The notes below the pieces were generated by a model. That model saw only the letters and a program-made list of their open reading frames with translations. It searched no databases and was not told the origin of the DNA. From NCBI GenBank assembly GCA_031264295.1, contig JAISED010000053.1, forward strand, positions 1-50,109: 50,109 bases of DNA. Reading direction: 5' to 3'. The DNA comes from Eubacteriales Family XIII. Incertae Sedis bacterium. Its GTDB lineage: Bacteria > Bacillota > Clostridia > Peptostreptococcales > Anaerovoracaceae. This document shows, one piece after another, positions 33,505 through 44,900 of the stretch (position 1 is the first letter of the stretch; every line of letters begins with the position of its first letter). The translations under genes were made by a program, and so were the position numbers.

Positions 33505-33606
33505 ATACTGAACTCAGTCTAAAACCATAAGCACTGGGCGGTTTCTTCCGCACTGGCTTCATTGTAAACTGAGTTCAGTATAAACCAACTGAGTTCAGTA
33601 TAAACC
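33505..33606. promoter_or_regulatory. Cluster of ACTGA-NN-TCAGT dyads before the SLH gene
   Basis: ATACTGAACTCAGT (33505-33518) and its exact reverse complement ACTGAGTTCAGTAT (33568-33581) face each other. The second is part of a 20-bp unit (AACTGAGTTCAGTATAAACC) repeated in tandem at 33567-33586 and 33587-33606, ending just before the ribosome site. TATAAT at 33501-33506 could be a -10 box overlapping the first dyad, with no good -35. The layout suits a repressor-controlled promoter region. Confidence 0.5.
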
Positions 33607-33617
33607 GGAGGATATAT

Positions 33618-34247
33618 ATGAAAAACGTATCTTTCTCTATTATAATCGTTATGCTCGTACTCGCGCTTTCCTCGCCGCCGAATACCGGCGTGCACGCCGC
33701 TGAAATAAACTTCCCCGACACGGAGGGACATTGGGCAAGAACGGCAATTCAAAGCCTCGCCGAACTCGGCTGTGTCTCGGGTATGCCTGACGGAAACTTC
33801 CATCCGGACGAAATACTGTCCCTGGAACAGTTCACAGCTATAGTAATAAGAAGCAAATACGGTGTCCTCCCGCCATCAGGCGGCAATTGGGCTTCCGGCT
33901 ATATAAAGATGGCAGTAGGAAAAGGACTCTTAGATGGTGCGGATATGAGCGACGATGGGCGCATATCAAGAGGTACGGCGGCCAAAATTCTCGATATAGC
34001 CTCCGGCGTGCTGTTTGAAGAGGACAGTGTAAACGACACATCCATAGCCGACGAAAATATTACAGACTTTCCAAGCTGCCACACATGCAGAACGCATGTA
34101 GCAAATGTATATACAATGGGGATTATGACAGGTAAGCCGGGACGTATATTCGACAGCGAGGGCGCCCTGACAAGAGCGGAGGGCTGCGTCGCCGTCATGC
34201 GGCTTATAGATAAGGATCTACGTGTGAACCACGACAAACTCAAATAA
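33618..34247 (+). CDS. SLH-domain protein
   Basis: The 209-residue exported protein has a signal peptide (NVSFSIIIVMLVLALSSPP, cut near VHA) and consists almost wholly of three SLH repeats: FPDTEGHWARTAIQSLAELG with MPDGNFHPDE, GGNWASGYIKMAVGKGLLDG, and FPSCHTCRTHVANVYTMGIM with FDSEGALTRAEGCVAVM. SLH trimers bind pyruvylated secondary cell-wall polymer. With no other domain, it may be a simple wall-coating protein or partner of surface enzymes. Two Cys in the third repeat (CHTC) are unusual for an SLH domain and might form a disulfide. GGAGG lies 6 nt before the ATG. Confidence 0.85.
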   Translation: MKNVSFSIIIVMLVLALSSPPNTGVHAAEINFPDTEGHWARTAIQSLAELGCVSGMPDGNFHPDEILSLEQFTAIVIRSKYGVLPPSGGNWASGYIKMAVGKGLLDGADMSDDGRISRGTAAKILDIASGVLFEEDSVNDTSIADENITDFPSCHTCRTHVANVYTMGIMTGKPGRIFDSEGALTRAEGCVAVMRLIDKDLRVNHDKLK

Positions 34248-34264
34248 AGAATTTTGGGGCTTGC

Positions 34265-35062
34265 CTACAAACCCAACTGAGGGAGTAGTTCGGCCATTGC
34301 CTTTTTCAAGCCGTCATTTTCCAGATCATCCGCTACATACTTCGCGGCGGCTTTTGCCGCGGGTGTTCCGTTGCCCAAAGCTACAGAGAACATCGAATTC
34401 TCCAGCATTTCAACATCATTATCGGCGTCGCCGAATACCATTACCTCTTCACACGACAAGCCGAAAAAGCTCATCATCTCCTCTATTCCCATCCATTTCC
34501 CGCCGCCACTGCGTAAAATATCGATCCCGGCCGTATGCCACCTGCTCCAACAGCAACCGGGCATCTTCGCCACAAGCTCGTCGGCAAGCCTGTCGTCCCT
34601 GACAAACAGTTCAAACTGGAGAACGTCCATTTCCAATGCGCTTCCTAAATCTACTACAGGAAAAGGCGGTATGCCAAGACCATCGAAGATCTCGCGAATT
34701 ACGGGATCCGTCCTGTTTGTAAAACAGTCTGTCTCGCCCAGCCAATGGCACACATACGGATTTGAGTTCAGGAATCCGATCATTACCGCGACATCCTCCC
34801 GCGAAATAGGATTAGAGAAAATCGTGCCGCCATCGACGACACAATGCTGTCCGTTCAAACAGACGTAACCATCGAATGAAAGATCTGCAATAGGCCGTAA
34901 AGAAAGAAAATGCCGCCCTGTAGCAATAAATACCGACATTCCGTGTGCACGCGCCCGCGATATGGCGTATAATGCGCTATCCGGAATGCGACGCGTATTT
35001 CCGCTCAGAAGCGTACCATCCAAATCAAAGAAAAGACCCCTCACCCTCGACGTGTCAGTCAT
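34265..35062 (-). CDS. Cof-type HAD phosphatase
   Basis: The 265-residue protein has HAD motif I LFFDLDGTLLSGNTRR (D13 nucleophile, D15), motif II VFIATGRHF, and motif IV VFGDADNDVEMLENSMFSVALGNG with a C2B-type cap between, as in Cof/YidA-like sugar-phosphate phosphatases. I start at ATG 35062 (MTDTSRVRG), which overlaps the nagB stop (ATGACTGA); AGGAGG lies about 12 nt upstream. Coupling to nagB suggests it acts on a sugar phosphate of the same pathway, but the substrate is not readable. Confidence 0.88.
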   Translation of the reverse strand: MTDTSRVRGLFFDLDGTLLSGNTRRIPDSALYAISRARAHGMSVFIATGRHFLSLRPIADLSFDGYVCLNGQHCVVDGGTIFSNPISREDVAVMIGFLNSNPYVCHWLGETDCFTNRTDPVIREIFDGLGIPPFPVVDLGSALEMDVLQFELFVRDDRLADELVAKMPGCCWSRWHTAGIDILRSGGGKWMGIEEMMSFFGLSCEEVMVFGDADNDVEMLENSMFSVALGNGTPAAKAAAKYVADDLENDGLKKAMAELLPQLGL

Positions 35063-35780
35063 ACAACGACAAAGCCTCCTCATCCCCTACCAGCGTTACA
35101 TTATTGTGCAGTTGAAGAACCGAAGCAGGAACGTGCGGCGTCACCGCGCCGAAAAAAGCCTGCTTAACGATTTCCGCCTTACCCTTACCCGAAACTATGA
35201 CCAGTATACGCCTAGCCTGCATGATAGAACGTATCCCCATGCTATACGCCTCTCGCGGCACATCCCCATCCGGGAAGAAACGTTTATTTGCGTTGATCGT
35301 CGCCTCGGTAAGCGGTACCCGATGTGTATTCTTCTCAAAGGCCGCACCCGGTTCATTAAAACCTATATGCCCATTATGCCCTATGCCGAGCAACTGCATG
35401 TCTATGCCGCCGCAGCTGTAGATAAGTGCCTCGTATCGCGCAGATTCTTTAAACTCATCTGCTTCAAGACCGTTAGGAACATGTGTGTTTTCAGGCTTTA
35501 TATTGATATGACGGAAGAAATTATCATCCATGAATCGACGGTAGCTCTGCGGGTGATCCGGCGCAAGGCCGATATACTCATCCAGATTTACAGTCGTCAC
35601 CTCGCTGAAATCTATATCCCCCTTTTCATACCATTCAATAAGCTGGCGGTACATGCCCAGTGGGGTAGAACCCGTGGCAAGCCCCAACACACTGTTAGGC
35701 TTCAATATAACCTGCGCGCTAAGCGCGTTTGCCGCTTTACGGCTCATATCATCATAATCACACGCTCTGATAAGCCTCAT
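35055..35780 (-). CDS. nagB: Glucosamine-6-phosphate deaminase
   Basis: NagB converts glucosamine-6-phosphate to fructose-6-phosphate and ammonia, sending amino sugars into glycolysis. The 241-residue protein has LATGSTPLGMYRQL (phosphate binding), the catalytic D67 in TTVNLDEYIGL, and GIGHNGHIGFNEPG with the catalytic His (H138) and E143. Residue 136 is Asn, as in Bacillus enzymes, and the C-terminal allosteric extension of the E. coli enzyme is missing, giving the shorter Gram-positive form. GGAGAGG lies 8 nt before ATG 35780; a GTG three codons earlier overlaps it. It points away from the PTS/GH2 genes but lies only 1.5 kb from the SLH gene. Confidence 0.95.
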   Translation of the reverse strand: MRLIRACDYDDMSRKAANALSAQVILKPNSVLGLATGSTPLGMYRQLIEWYEKGDIDFSEVTTVNLDEYIGLAPDHPQSYRRFMDDNFFRHINIKPENTHVPNGLEADEFKESARYEALIYSCGGIDMQLLGIGHNGHIGFNEPGAAFEKNTHRVPLTEATINANKRFFPDGDVPREAYSMGIRSIMQARRILVIVSGKGKAEIVKQAFFGAVTPHVPASVLQLHNNVTLVGDEEALSLYD

Positions 35781-35815
35781 CTTACACACCTCTCCGGCAC
35801 AAGCCTCGTTTTCTT

Positions 35816-35850
35816 AAAAACCGCCGGAGGATTATATCTCTCCGGCGGTT
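35816..35850 (-). terminator. Rho-independent terminator after the giant surface-protein gene
   Basis: AACCGCCGGAG (minus strand, from 35850) pairs with CTCCGGCGGTT, 11-bp stem, 9-10 nt loop, and the 3' side runs into TTTTT (A-run 35816-35820). It separates the giant gene from nagB. Confidence 0.85.
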
Positions 35851-35918
35851 GTGTTTGCTCTTACAAGCAAGTTTTATATCTTATACTGACTCAATATCAG
35901 TGATAAAAGCGTCTTCTT

Positions 35919-38900
35919 CTATCTCGCTATAGATATAACAACGGATGAAATCAATCCACTGCCATCAGTAGCCATCAAGAATATCCTCACCATACCCGTT
36001 CTCAGAGCAGTAACATTGCCGGTGGCAGATACTGAAGCCATGCTGTCGTCTGATGAAACAAACCTGTATGAAGAAACGTCCGCTGTGAAGTTCAGCTTCT
36101 TTGTCTCTTTATACTTCATGAACAAGCGTATACCTTCGTTGAACTTCAGTGTTTCGTCTTCCGGTTCTCCCGGCGGCGTAGCCACATTAGACGACTCCGA
36201 CTCCGGCCCTTCTCCCACTGCGTTGGTAGCGGATACCGTAAATGTGTAGCCCACTCCTTCAGTCAAAGCCGTATAGACCGATGAAAGCGTCTCTGTCGTC
36301 ACCTCGCTGATCAATTCGTCATCCACCCTGCACCTTACGGTATAGAAGAGTATCGGACTGCCGCCATCGCTTGCGGGAGGATCGAATACCACTACCGCTC
36401 CATTGACAAATGCTGAAGCTATAACATTTCTAGGCGCTCCCGGAAGTGTAGGCGTATCGTCTTCGCGCACGATCAAACTGCCTGGAACGTAGGTGATATT
36501 GTAATTCCCTGAAGTAAAGCCACCGGCCTCTACCACATACTCGCCGGGCGTCTCAGGGTCAAAGCCCACTACGTGTATTTGTTCATCTCCTGTGGGCGTA
36601 AGGTCAGCCCTTCCCTCTCCGTTCACAAATCCGTCATAGGTCAACTTCCAATCCTCGTCGGAGGGAAGGCCTGCGCCCAAGTCCACCTCGCCGCTCGGTG
36701 CGCTTATCGTAAGCTGCACCTTGGTGATCTTCACATATGCTTTTTCGATATAGGGCGCATAACCGTCCACATTGATCTTCACCCATACCGGATACTCGTT
36801 ATCATCCGCTTCATTATTTACATTTTTGTAAGCGGGATTATTTGCTGAATAGTTGACGCCGTCCGTGCTGTAACTCACCTTATCATCCGCGTCATAATCC
36901 GGGTCTATGAATACCACGGCAACCGCATGCACATCACCATCATACGCAGCGTTATAAGACGTAATACTAAAGATCTCATTCGGATTCGGAAGCGCCGGCA
37001 ACAGAGCATACTGCGCAACGAAGGTAATATCCCCGCTGACTACGATGTCCTCACTGAATGCAGGCTCCCAACCGGTGAATTCATAGTTCTCATTCTGCAC
37101 TCTTACAATCGGCTCGCTAACCCCGCCTTGAGCCATGGTTCGGCCTACTGTAACCGTATATAATGTTTCCTCTAAGGTATCGCCGTAATCGCCCAAGTCA
37201 AACTTCACTACAGCTTCATTCGGCGCTTTCACGATCAGGTTGCCGGAGCTGTAAGTTATAGCATAATTCCCGGAAGTAAAGCCGCTGACATTAACCTGAT
37301 ATGAACCCGCTGTATTCGCGTCGAAGTCCACAACATCTATTACCGCAGTTCCTGAAACCGCGTCTTCCGCTTCTTCTCCGCCAACAAGTCCTGCATACAA
37401 GAAGCGCCACTCGCTCGGAATTGTTCCGCCTAATTCGATCTCCTCATCTTGGACTTCGATCGTAAGCGGCGCTTTGGTGATTTTTACAAAAGCAGGTATA
37501 CGATGCACCACGCCGTTTATCGTAACCGCCACCAGCACATCATACTGCTCGCCGCCGTTCTTAACATTCTTAAATCCGGGATTCTCCAGCGTCCAATTCT
37601 CTCCGGCGTCCGTGCTGTAACGCACTGTATATTCTCCATCGGGTACTCCGATAACCTCCACAGAGACCGAGTGCTCCGTACCCGTGTACCTTCCCTCGTA
37701 GTCGCTAACAATAATCTCCGCGCCGGGATACGGCGAATCATTCACGATCAACAGACCGTCTATGTATGTGATACGATAGTTCCCGGAAGTAAAACCGCCT
37801 GCCTCTACCACATAAGAACCGGCTGTATCCGAGTCAAAGTCCACCACGCTTATTTTTTCATCTCCAGTGCGCGTAAGATCCGCTTCCCCTTCGCCATTCA
37901 CAAATCCGTCATATGTCAGCTGCCAATCCTCACCGACGGGAATGCCTTCACCCAACTCGACTTCTCCGCTTGGAGCGGTTATCGTAAGCGGCGCCGGATT
38001 AATTCTTACATAGTAAGCCTTAGTAACTACTGTATTTCTGTCCGTCGTAACCTTTACCAGCACACGGTACTTATTATCGGGGTCAACAATATTCACGTCT
38101 TTATATACGGGATTTTCGTTTGTCCAAGTGGCGCCGCCGTCCACGCTGTATTCCACCTGATACTCTATGTCCACCGCCTGCACATTCACATGAACCGAAT
38201 GTCCTGTGCCTGTATAAGTTCCTTCATAAGATTTAATATCAGTATAATCTATGGTTGGCATCTTTGTGTACTGCGCGATATAGTCATAGCCGCCGCTTGC
38301 GTTCACCATAGTACTCCCGCGGAACGCAGGCGCCCAACCTGTGAAACTGTAACCGGCGTCCGCTTTCACTTGCGGCGGTGTTACTCCGTTTTGAGCCATA
38401 GTCTGACCCACACTGGCCGTGTACTCCGCCATGCCGCTTATGATAGCGCCGTGTTCTCCGGCGTTAAACCTTACCGTTGTCGTCGTCGCATCTTCAGGCA
38501 ACACACTCAGACTGCCTTCTATATATTCGATATCGTAATTATCTGAGCTGTATCCGCTGGCTATCACCTGATAGGTTCCGACTATGTTCGTGTCGAAGCT
38601 CGGTACTGCTATCTGTGCAATGCCCGAAAGCACATCAGCGTTTTCACCGTTCACAAATCCCGCATAGGACAAACTCCAGTCAGCCGGAATCAGCTGTCCC
38701 TGCTTGATGCTTGCGCTTGGGGCGCTTATAGTAAGCGGCGCTTTGGTAATCCTTACATACGACTCCTTAGTGATCGGAGCATATCCATATGCTGTAAGCT
38801 TTACCCACACCTTGTTTATATTGTCATTGGCGTTATTCGCCACATTTTTAAAAGCAGGATTCACACTCTGCCAATCCAATATCTCTGTACTGTAGCTCAG

Positions 38901-41900
38901 CTCATAGTCTACCCCGGAAGTGTCTGCCGCTACAATGACCGAATGTCCCGTCCCTGTATATGAACCGTCATAAGGTGTAAGGCTGAAAACAAGATCCTCA
39001 TCCGGCCATGATCTCAATGGTTCAAACTGCGCGGTGTATATATACGTCTCGTTCTCTTCCACCGCGGCGCCGCCAATGAACGCGGGATCCCAACCGGTGA
39101 AATAATAACCTTCATCTGCTATCGCTTCCGGCGCCGTAACCCCGCCTTCCGCCATAGTCTGACCTACGGGAACCATGTATTCCGCCTTACCGCTGATCGT
39201 CCCGTTCGCGCCTGATTCAAACTTCACAGTTGCCGTCGCCGTATCCAGCCCTATTACCTCCAAGGTTCCGGGCGTGTATGTGATATCGTAATTGTTAGAG
39301 GCAAATCCGGCCGGTATGACACTGTAAACATGCACTGTATTCGCGTCAAAGTTCTCGACTGTTATCTCCTCATCGCCCGTGAGTATGAGATCATCTTTTC
39401 CTTCACCGTTCACGAATCCCTCATAGGACAAGCTCCAATCATCCGGAATGTCTTCTCCCACATAGATCACGGCGCTTGGGGCGCTTATTTCAAGCGGCGC
39501 TTTGGTGATTTTTACATAAGCTTCCGCAATTTGCACAAAGCCGTTCATTGTAAGCTCTATCAATACATTATGTCGATTGTCCTCACTATCTTTAACATCT
39601 TTGAACGCGGGATTCTCAAACGACCAGCTATCTCCGTTGTCTTTGCTGTAACGTATCGTATATTCCCCGTCGATGACTCCGATAACCCTCACAGAGATCG
39701 AGTGTTCCGTCCCTGTATAAGTTCCTTCATAATCAATAAACTCGAACTCCGCTCCGGGATATACCGGCGGCAACTCCTCATAAAGAGCCTCATAAGTGAG
39801 ATCATCGTCCACTATGTCGGTATAATTGAATGAAGGTTCCCAACCTATGAACTTCCATCCCTCGTCAGCCGTCACTTCAGGCGGTTCGACCCCGCCTTCG
39901 GCCAAGGTCTTCCCGATTACAACCGCATAACTTATCTTATCCAAAGAACTGCCGTGTTCACCCAAATCAAACACTACTGCCGCTTCCGCAGGCTCCTTTA
40001 CGATCAACTCGCCATCCAAATACGTGATCTCATAATTGCCGGAGCTGAGACCGCTTACCTTTACCTCATAGGTGCCGAGCGTATTCGCGTCAAAGTATGG
40101 TACCTCTATCAGTGCAGTCCCCGAAAGCACATCTGCATCTTCACCATTCACAAATCCATTGTAACTCGGCTGCCAAGCTTCGCCTTCAGGAATGCCCTCA
40201 CCCAGATCAACCACACCGCTCGGAGCGCTTACTGTAAGCGGCGCCTTTGAAATTCTCACAAATGACTGAGTGCTGACTGTCGCATATGTGCCCCCGCTGA
40301 CTCTTACCCACACAACATACATCCCAATGGGGTTAGCATTGTTTACATTTGTAAAGGTGGGCATTTCCGTTGACCAATCTACCCCGTTTGTGCTATATTC
40401 CAGCAGCAACTCTTCATCAGAGTCTGTGTCGACTTCCACCACAACTGAATGCGGCGTACCCGAATAAACACCGTCGTAGTAGCTGACGTTGAGGAATATA
40501 TATGGGGGTTCCGGCGGATTTACAACCAGTGGCTCGCACCACGCTACGTAAGTTGCGCCACCCCTGACCGCTACAATATCCTCGCTGAATTCAGGATACC
40601 AACCGACGAACTTCCACCCTGTATCGGGTATAACCACCGGCGGTAAAACCCCGCCCTCGCTCATGGTCTGCCCTATGGTAAGGGTATACTCCGTTATGGC
40701 GCCCTCTTGGAAGGCGGCGCGTGCGCCCGGCACGAATCTTACCGTCGCTCCGTCATCTTCCAGCACGATCAGCGTACCCGTCACATAACTAATATCGTAA
40801 TTATCTGATGTATAACCGCTTACTGTTACAGTATATGTTGCGGCTATGTCTTTATCAAAGCCTGCTACAACTATTTGCCCGCTTCCGAAGAGCGCAGCTT
40901 CAGTCTCTCCGTTCACAAGTCCATCATAAGACGCGACCCAAGTTGCGTCCGTCGGGATCCCGTCGCCCGGCTTAACCGTAGCGCTGGGCGCTGTTATATT
41001 AAGCGAAGCCTGGCTTATCCTCACATATGAGTCTATGATAAGCGGTGCATATCCGTCCACCCTGATCTTCACCTTCACCGGATTAGTGTAGTTAACAAGG
41101 GTCTTATCTACATTTGTATACGCCGGGAGGTTGTCCACCATCCACGTCGCTCCACCATCCACGCTGAAGCTCACCGTGCATTCGGGAAAAGGCGCCGCCG
41201 GATTGTAAGTCTCACCTTCTATCACCACTATAAGCGAATGCGGCGTCCCTGAATATGCTCCGTCATAAGGCGTCACAACGGCTACACCAGGCTCTAACTC
41301 CGGCAGTGCCTCATACTGCGCCGTGTAGGTAACATCTCCTGTCACCACGGTATCATCGCTATATGCGGGACTCCAATCCACAAACTTGTGATACTCGTCC
41401 GCTATCACTGCCGGCGGCGTAACCCCGCCTTCGTTCATAGTCTGACCAACGCGAACCGCGTACTCTGTTCTGTCGCCGACCTTAAACACGCCCGACGTGC
41501 CCGGTGCGAATTTTACTGCTACTTCCTCCGCTTCCAGTACGGTCAGCTCGCCCTCCACATAACTAATGTCGTAATTATCTGATGTATAACCGCTTACTGT
41601 TACAGTATATGTTGCGGCTATGTCTTTATCAAAGCCTGCTACATCTATTTGCCCGCTTCCGGAGAGCGCAGCTTCAGTTTCTCCGTTCACGAATCCTTCA
41701 TAAGACGCGACCCAAGTTGCATCAGTCGGGATCCCGTCGCCCAGCTTAACCGCAGCGCTGGGCGCTGTTATCTTAAGCGAAGCCTGGCTTATCCTCACAT
41801 ATGAGTCTATGATAATCGGCGCATATCCGTCCGCCTTGATCTTTACCTTCACCGGATTCTTGTAGTTATCAAGGGTCTTGTTTACATTTGTATATGCCGG

Positions 41901-44900
41901 ATTATTCGCCGCCCACGTCACTCCATCGTCCACGCTGAAGCTCACTGTGTATCCGGGAACAGGCGTCGCCGGATTGTAGACCCCGCCGTTTATCTTCACT
42001 ATAGCCGATTGAGGCGTCCCTGAATATGCTCCGTCATAAGACGTCACGCCGACTAAACTAGGATCTAAATTCGGCAATGCCTCATACTGCGCCACAAAAG
42101 TGATATCCTCGTTCACTGCAGTATTCGGATCAAAGACAGGATTCCACCCGATGAACTTACTATACTCATCTGCCGTCACCGCCGGCGGTTCTACCCCGTC
42201 TTCACCCAAAGTATGGCCTTTATAGACGAGATACGATATGGGATCATCGGTTTTGCCGCGATCGTTTAAATTAAAGCGTACTGAATATTGCACGCCTTCT
42301 TCCCACACAGCATACAGAGCTATCCCATTTTCAGTCCCATAGTTATAGGTATCATATTTCGCCAGCAATGCGCCCTCATCGTTCAAACGCCATCCTGTCA
42401 ACACGAAATTCGGACGCGTCAGCGGTTCGAATATCATCTCATCCGGCAGCAGGAAGGGTTGATTCTTGGCAACAGGCTGGATAACTGTAATGTCCTCGCC
42501 AAAATTAGAATGGAATGTCACCATACCGGCACCCACTATTTGTTCGAATCTGGGGTATAAATCCACATCTTCTATCATACGAATGAGGTTGTTCCGATAA
42601 TAGATAATACCATCTTTGTCTTTCTGCCATCCAAGAAAGATCTCATCAACTGTTCGTGCTAATGGAGCACCAACTCCATCGCCTATATTTCCGAGGACAC
42701 GCGCCTGCGTGTCGTTGATGTACCCGCTGGGATCTATAGGCAAGGTTCCGCTAATCTCGGGGTCGTCGTTCTTATAGACGACTCTATATGCAACATCAAG
42801 CCAGTCCGCGTAGAGATCTACATTTTGATAGAGTGGCATATCAAAGGCAAACCATGCTGTCGCTCCGGGACCTATATATATCTTCCACCCATTGAATCTA
42901 CCATCTTCATAAACAATGTTATCCTGATAAATCAAGGCGCTTTCATCTATGTATCCACCTAAACCCACATACAGTGTCTGTACCGGCTCGGTTGCGTTCA
43001 GCCTGTCGTAAAGCCTAACCTCGAATTCTTTGGAAGCCCATTTAGCATACAGAACAACATCATGATCCCCCATAATATCGCCTGCGCTATAAGGGGTATA
43101 ATACTCGGCATCATAGAACCACCCCTCAAATTCATACTCCACGCCATCCTCAATCCTTTCGGGATTGCTCCGCGGAATATACTTATCCAAAGAATCGCCA
43201 TAGGCAACCGCGTTATAGTCAACATCATCATTGTAAGCGGGTGCGCTGCCTCCCATTGTATTTATACCTACTGCGTGATACGCTCTATTATAGAATAAAT
43301 AATAGTGTACCCCCTTGGTCTGCGTTGGACTGACATCCCCAGGCAGAAAATCTCCTGTATTTGGATTGTTCCTGTGAATCGCAACCGTATTGACCGGGGT
43401 CATACCCACTATAACTTTATACTCAATCTGCTTATTGGGCGTAGGTGCATTGACAATAGAAAATGCATCTAAATCTTCTACATAAGTCTTGCCGATATTC
43501 TCATCAGAAAGTATTATTGATGGCAAAGCCATCCCCTGATCGCCGTCCACCTCTTCAAAATAATAGTGAACATGCTTGTCATATACTGTCTGCAGCCAAC
43601 GCGTCATAACAATAGACTCAGTGGCGCCTGTCGACGGAATCAGCTCGCTTTCAAATGTCATACGCGGCGTACCCATTGTGTCATCGCCCGTAGAAAACAC
43701 AGTGTAGAAGCCTATAGGCGTATAAGCCGGACGTCCTGATTTTACTATATTAGCTACGCGCGGCCATTCTGCGCTTATATCGTCTTCATACTTCGCTGTA
43801 AATGAATAGTGATTGCCGTTATTTATCAGTGCAAGAGCCTCTTCACTTGCGGGATCTATTGAACCTTGCGCTTGACTGCTTGAAAAGTTAAAATAATCCG
43901 TCCAGCCATACTCTTCGCCGTTCACCGTCATTTTATACGCAGACGCACTTTTTTCGAATTCCGAATTAAGTGTATAATCGTTGCCGATATAGAAATATAA
44001 GGTGTATTCTATCTTTTTGAAATATATATTGATAATAGTTGAGCCATTGCCCAAGAGCGTTCCATTGGTGGCAATGTAATCTCCGGATGTATATGTTGAG
44101 TATAATGGATATTCGATTTCCATGGAAGCTATTAACGCGTCGATGTCGATATCCTGCACAGATGTGCCCGCATAATCGTAAGCACTGAAACTGCTCTGAT
44201 ATTCGAAATTAGGCTGCGTTGTTAACGGCGCTCCTGTATCGCTGTCGCGAACGATGGGGTCGCCCTCAACATTGGGTTTTTCCTTCCAGAATACAAGCTG
44301 ATACTGAATGATCGTCGGCGTCCATACCGCGCTTAACGTCAGATTGTCGGTTATCGGCATAGTTTCAAAATCGAACGCCGTTCCGTTTGAATCCGCCCAA
44401 TGATCAAATGTATAACCAATCCTTCTGGGATCCGCCGGCTTAACGGCAAAGGCTCCGCTGTCCACCACCTGGAATTGAACCTGCTCGCCTTCCGAATGGA
44501 AGAAGATATAATGCCGGTTCGTAGTTGTCGCGCACCTGACAAGCAGATCGCTGTAAACTATTTCACTGCCCGGTATAAACTCGCGTATGACTTCCTCGTC
44601 GTCTCCGATTAAGTCCCAATGATCAAAATACGCTCCAACCGGCGCCGAAAACATACCCATTTCCGCGACAGTGAGTTCTGGGGCAACTTCACCGGGTTTA
44701 ACTTCCGCAGTATAGAATATATCACCATAGCCGTTTAAATAGCTCACGACAAAGCTTGTCCTGTATTTTGCGTACAGCGTCAAGTCAGCTGTTATGGGCG
44801 TTTTAATAAAATCAAATGGTTCGCCTCCGGCGTTTAAGTCATCATACCACCCGACAAACGCCACATAGTTTTCAGGGTTTGGATTCGGCAGATCCGCAAG

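Noticed and set aside
37449..38546. 365-codon plus-strand open frame inside the giant gene
   Set aside because: The minus strand carries the regular MBG-type repeats through this region. The plus-strand frame follows their base composition and lacks a ribosome site.
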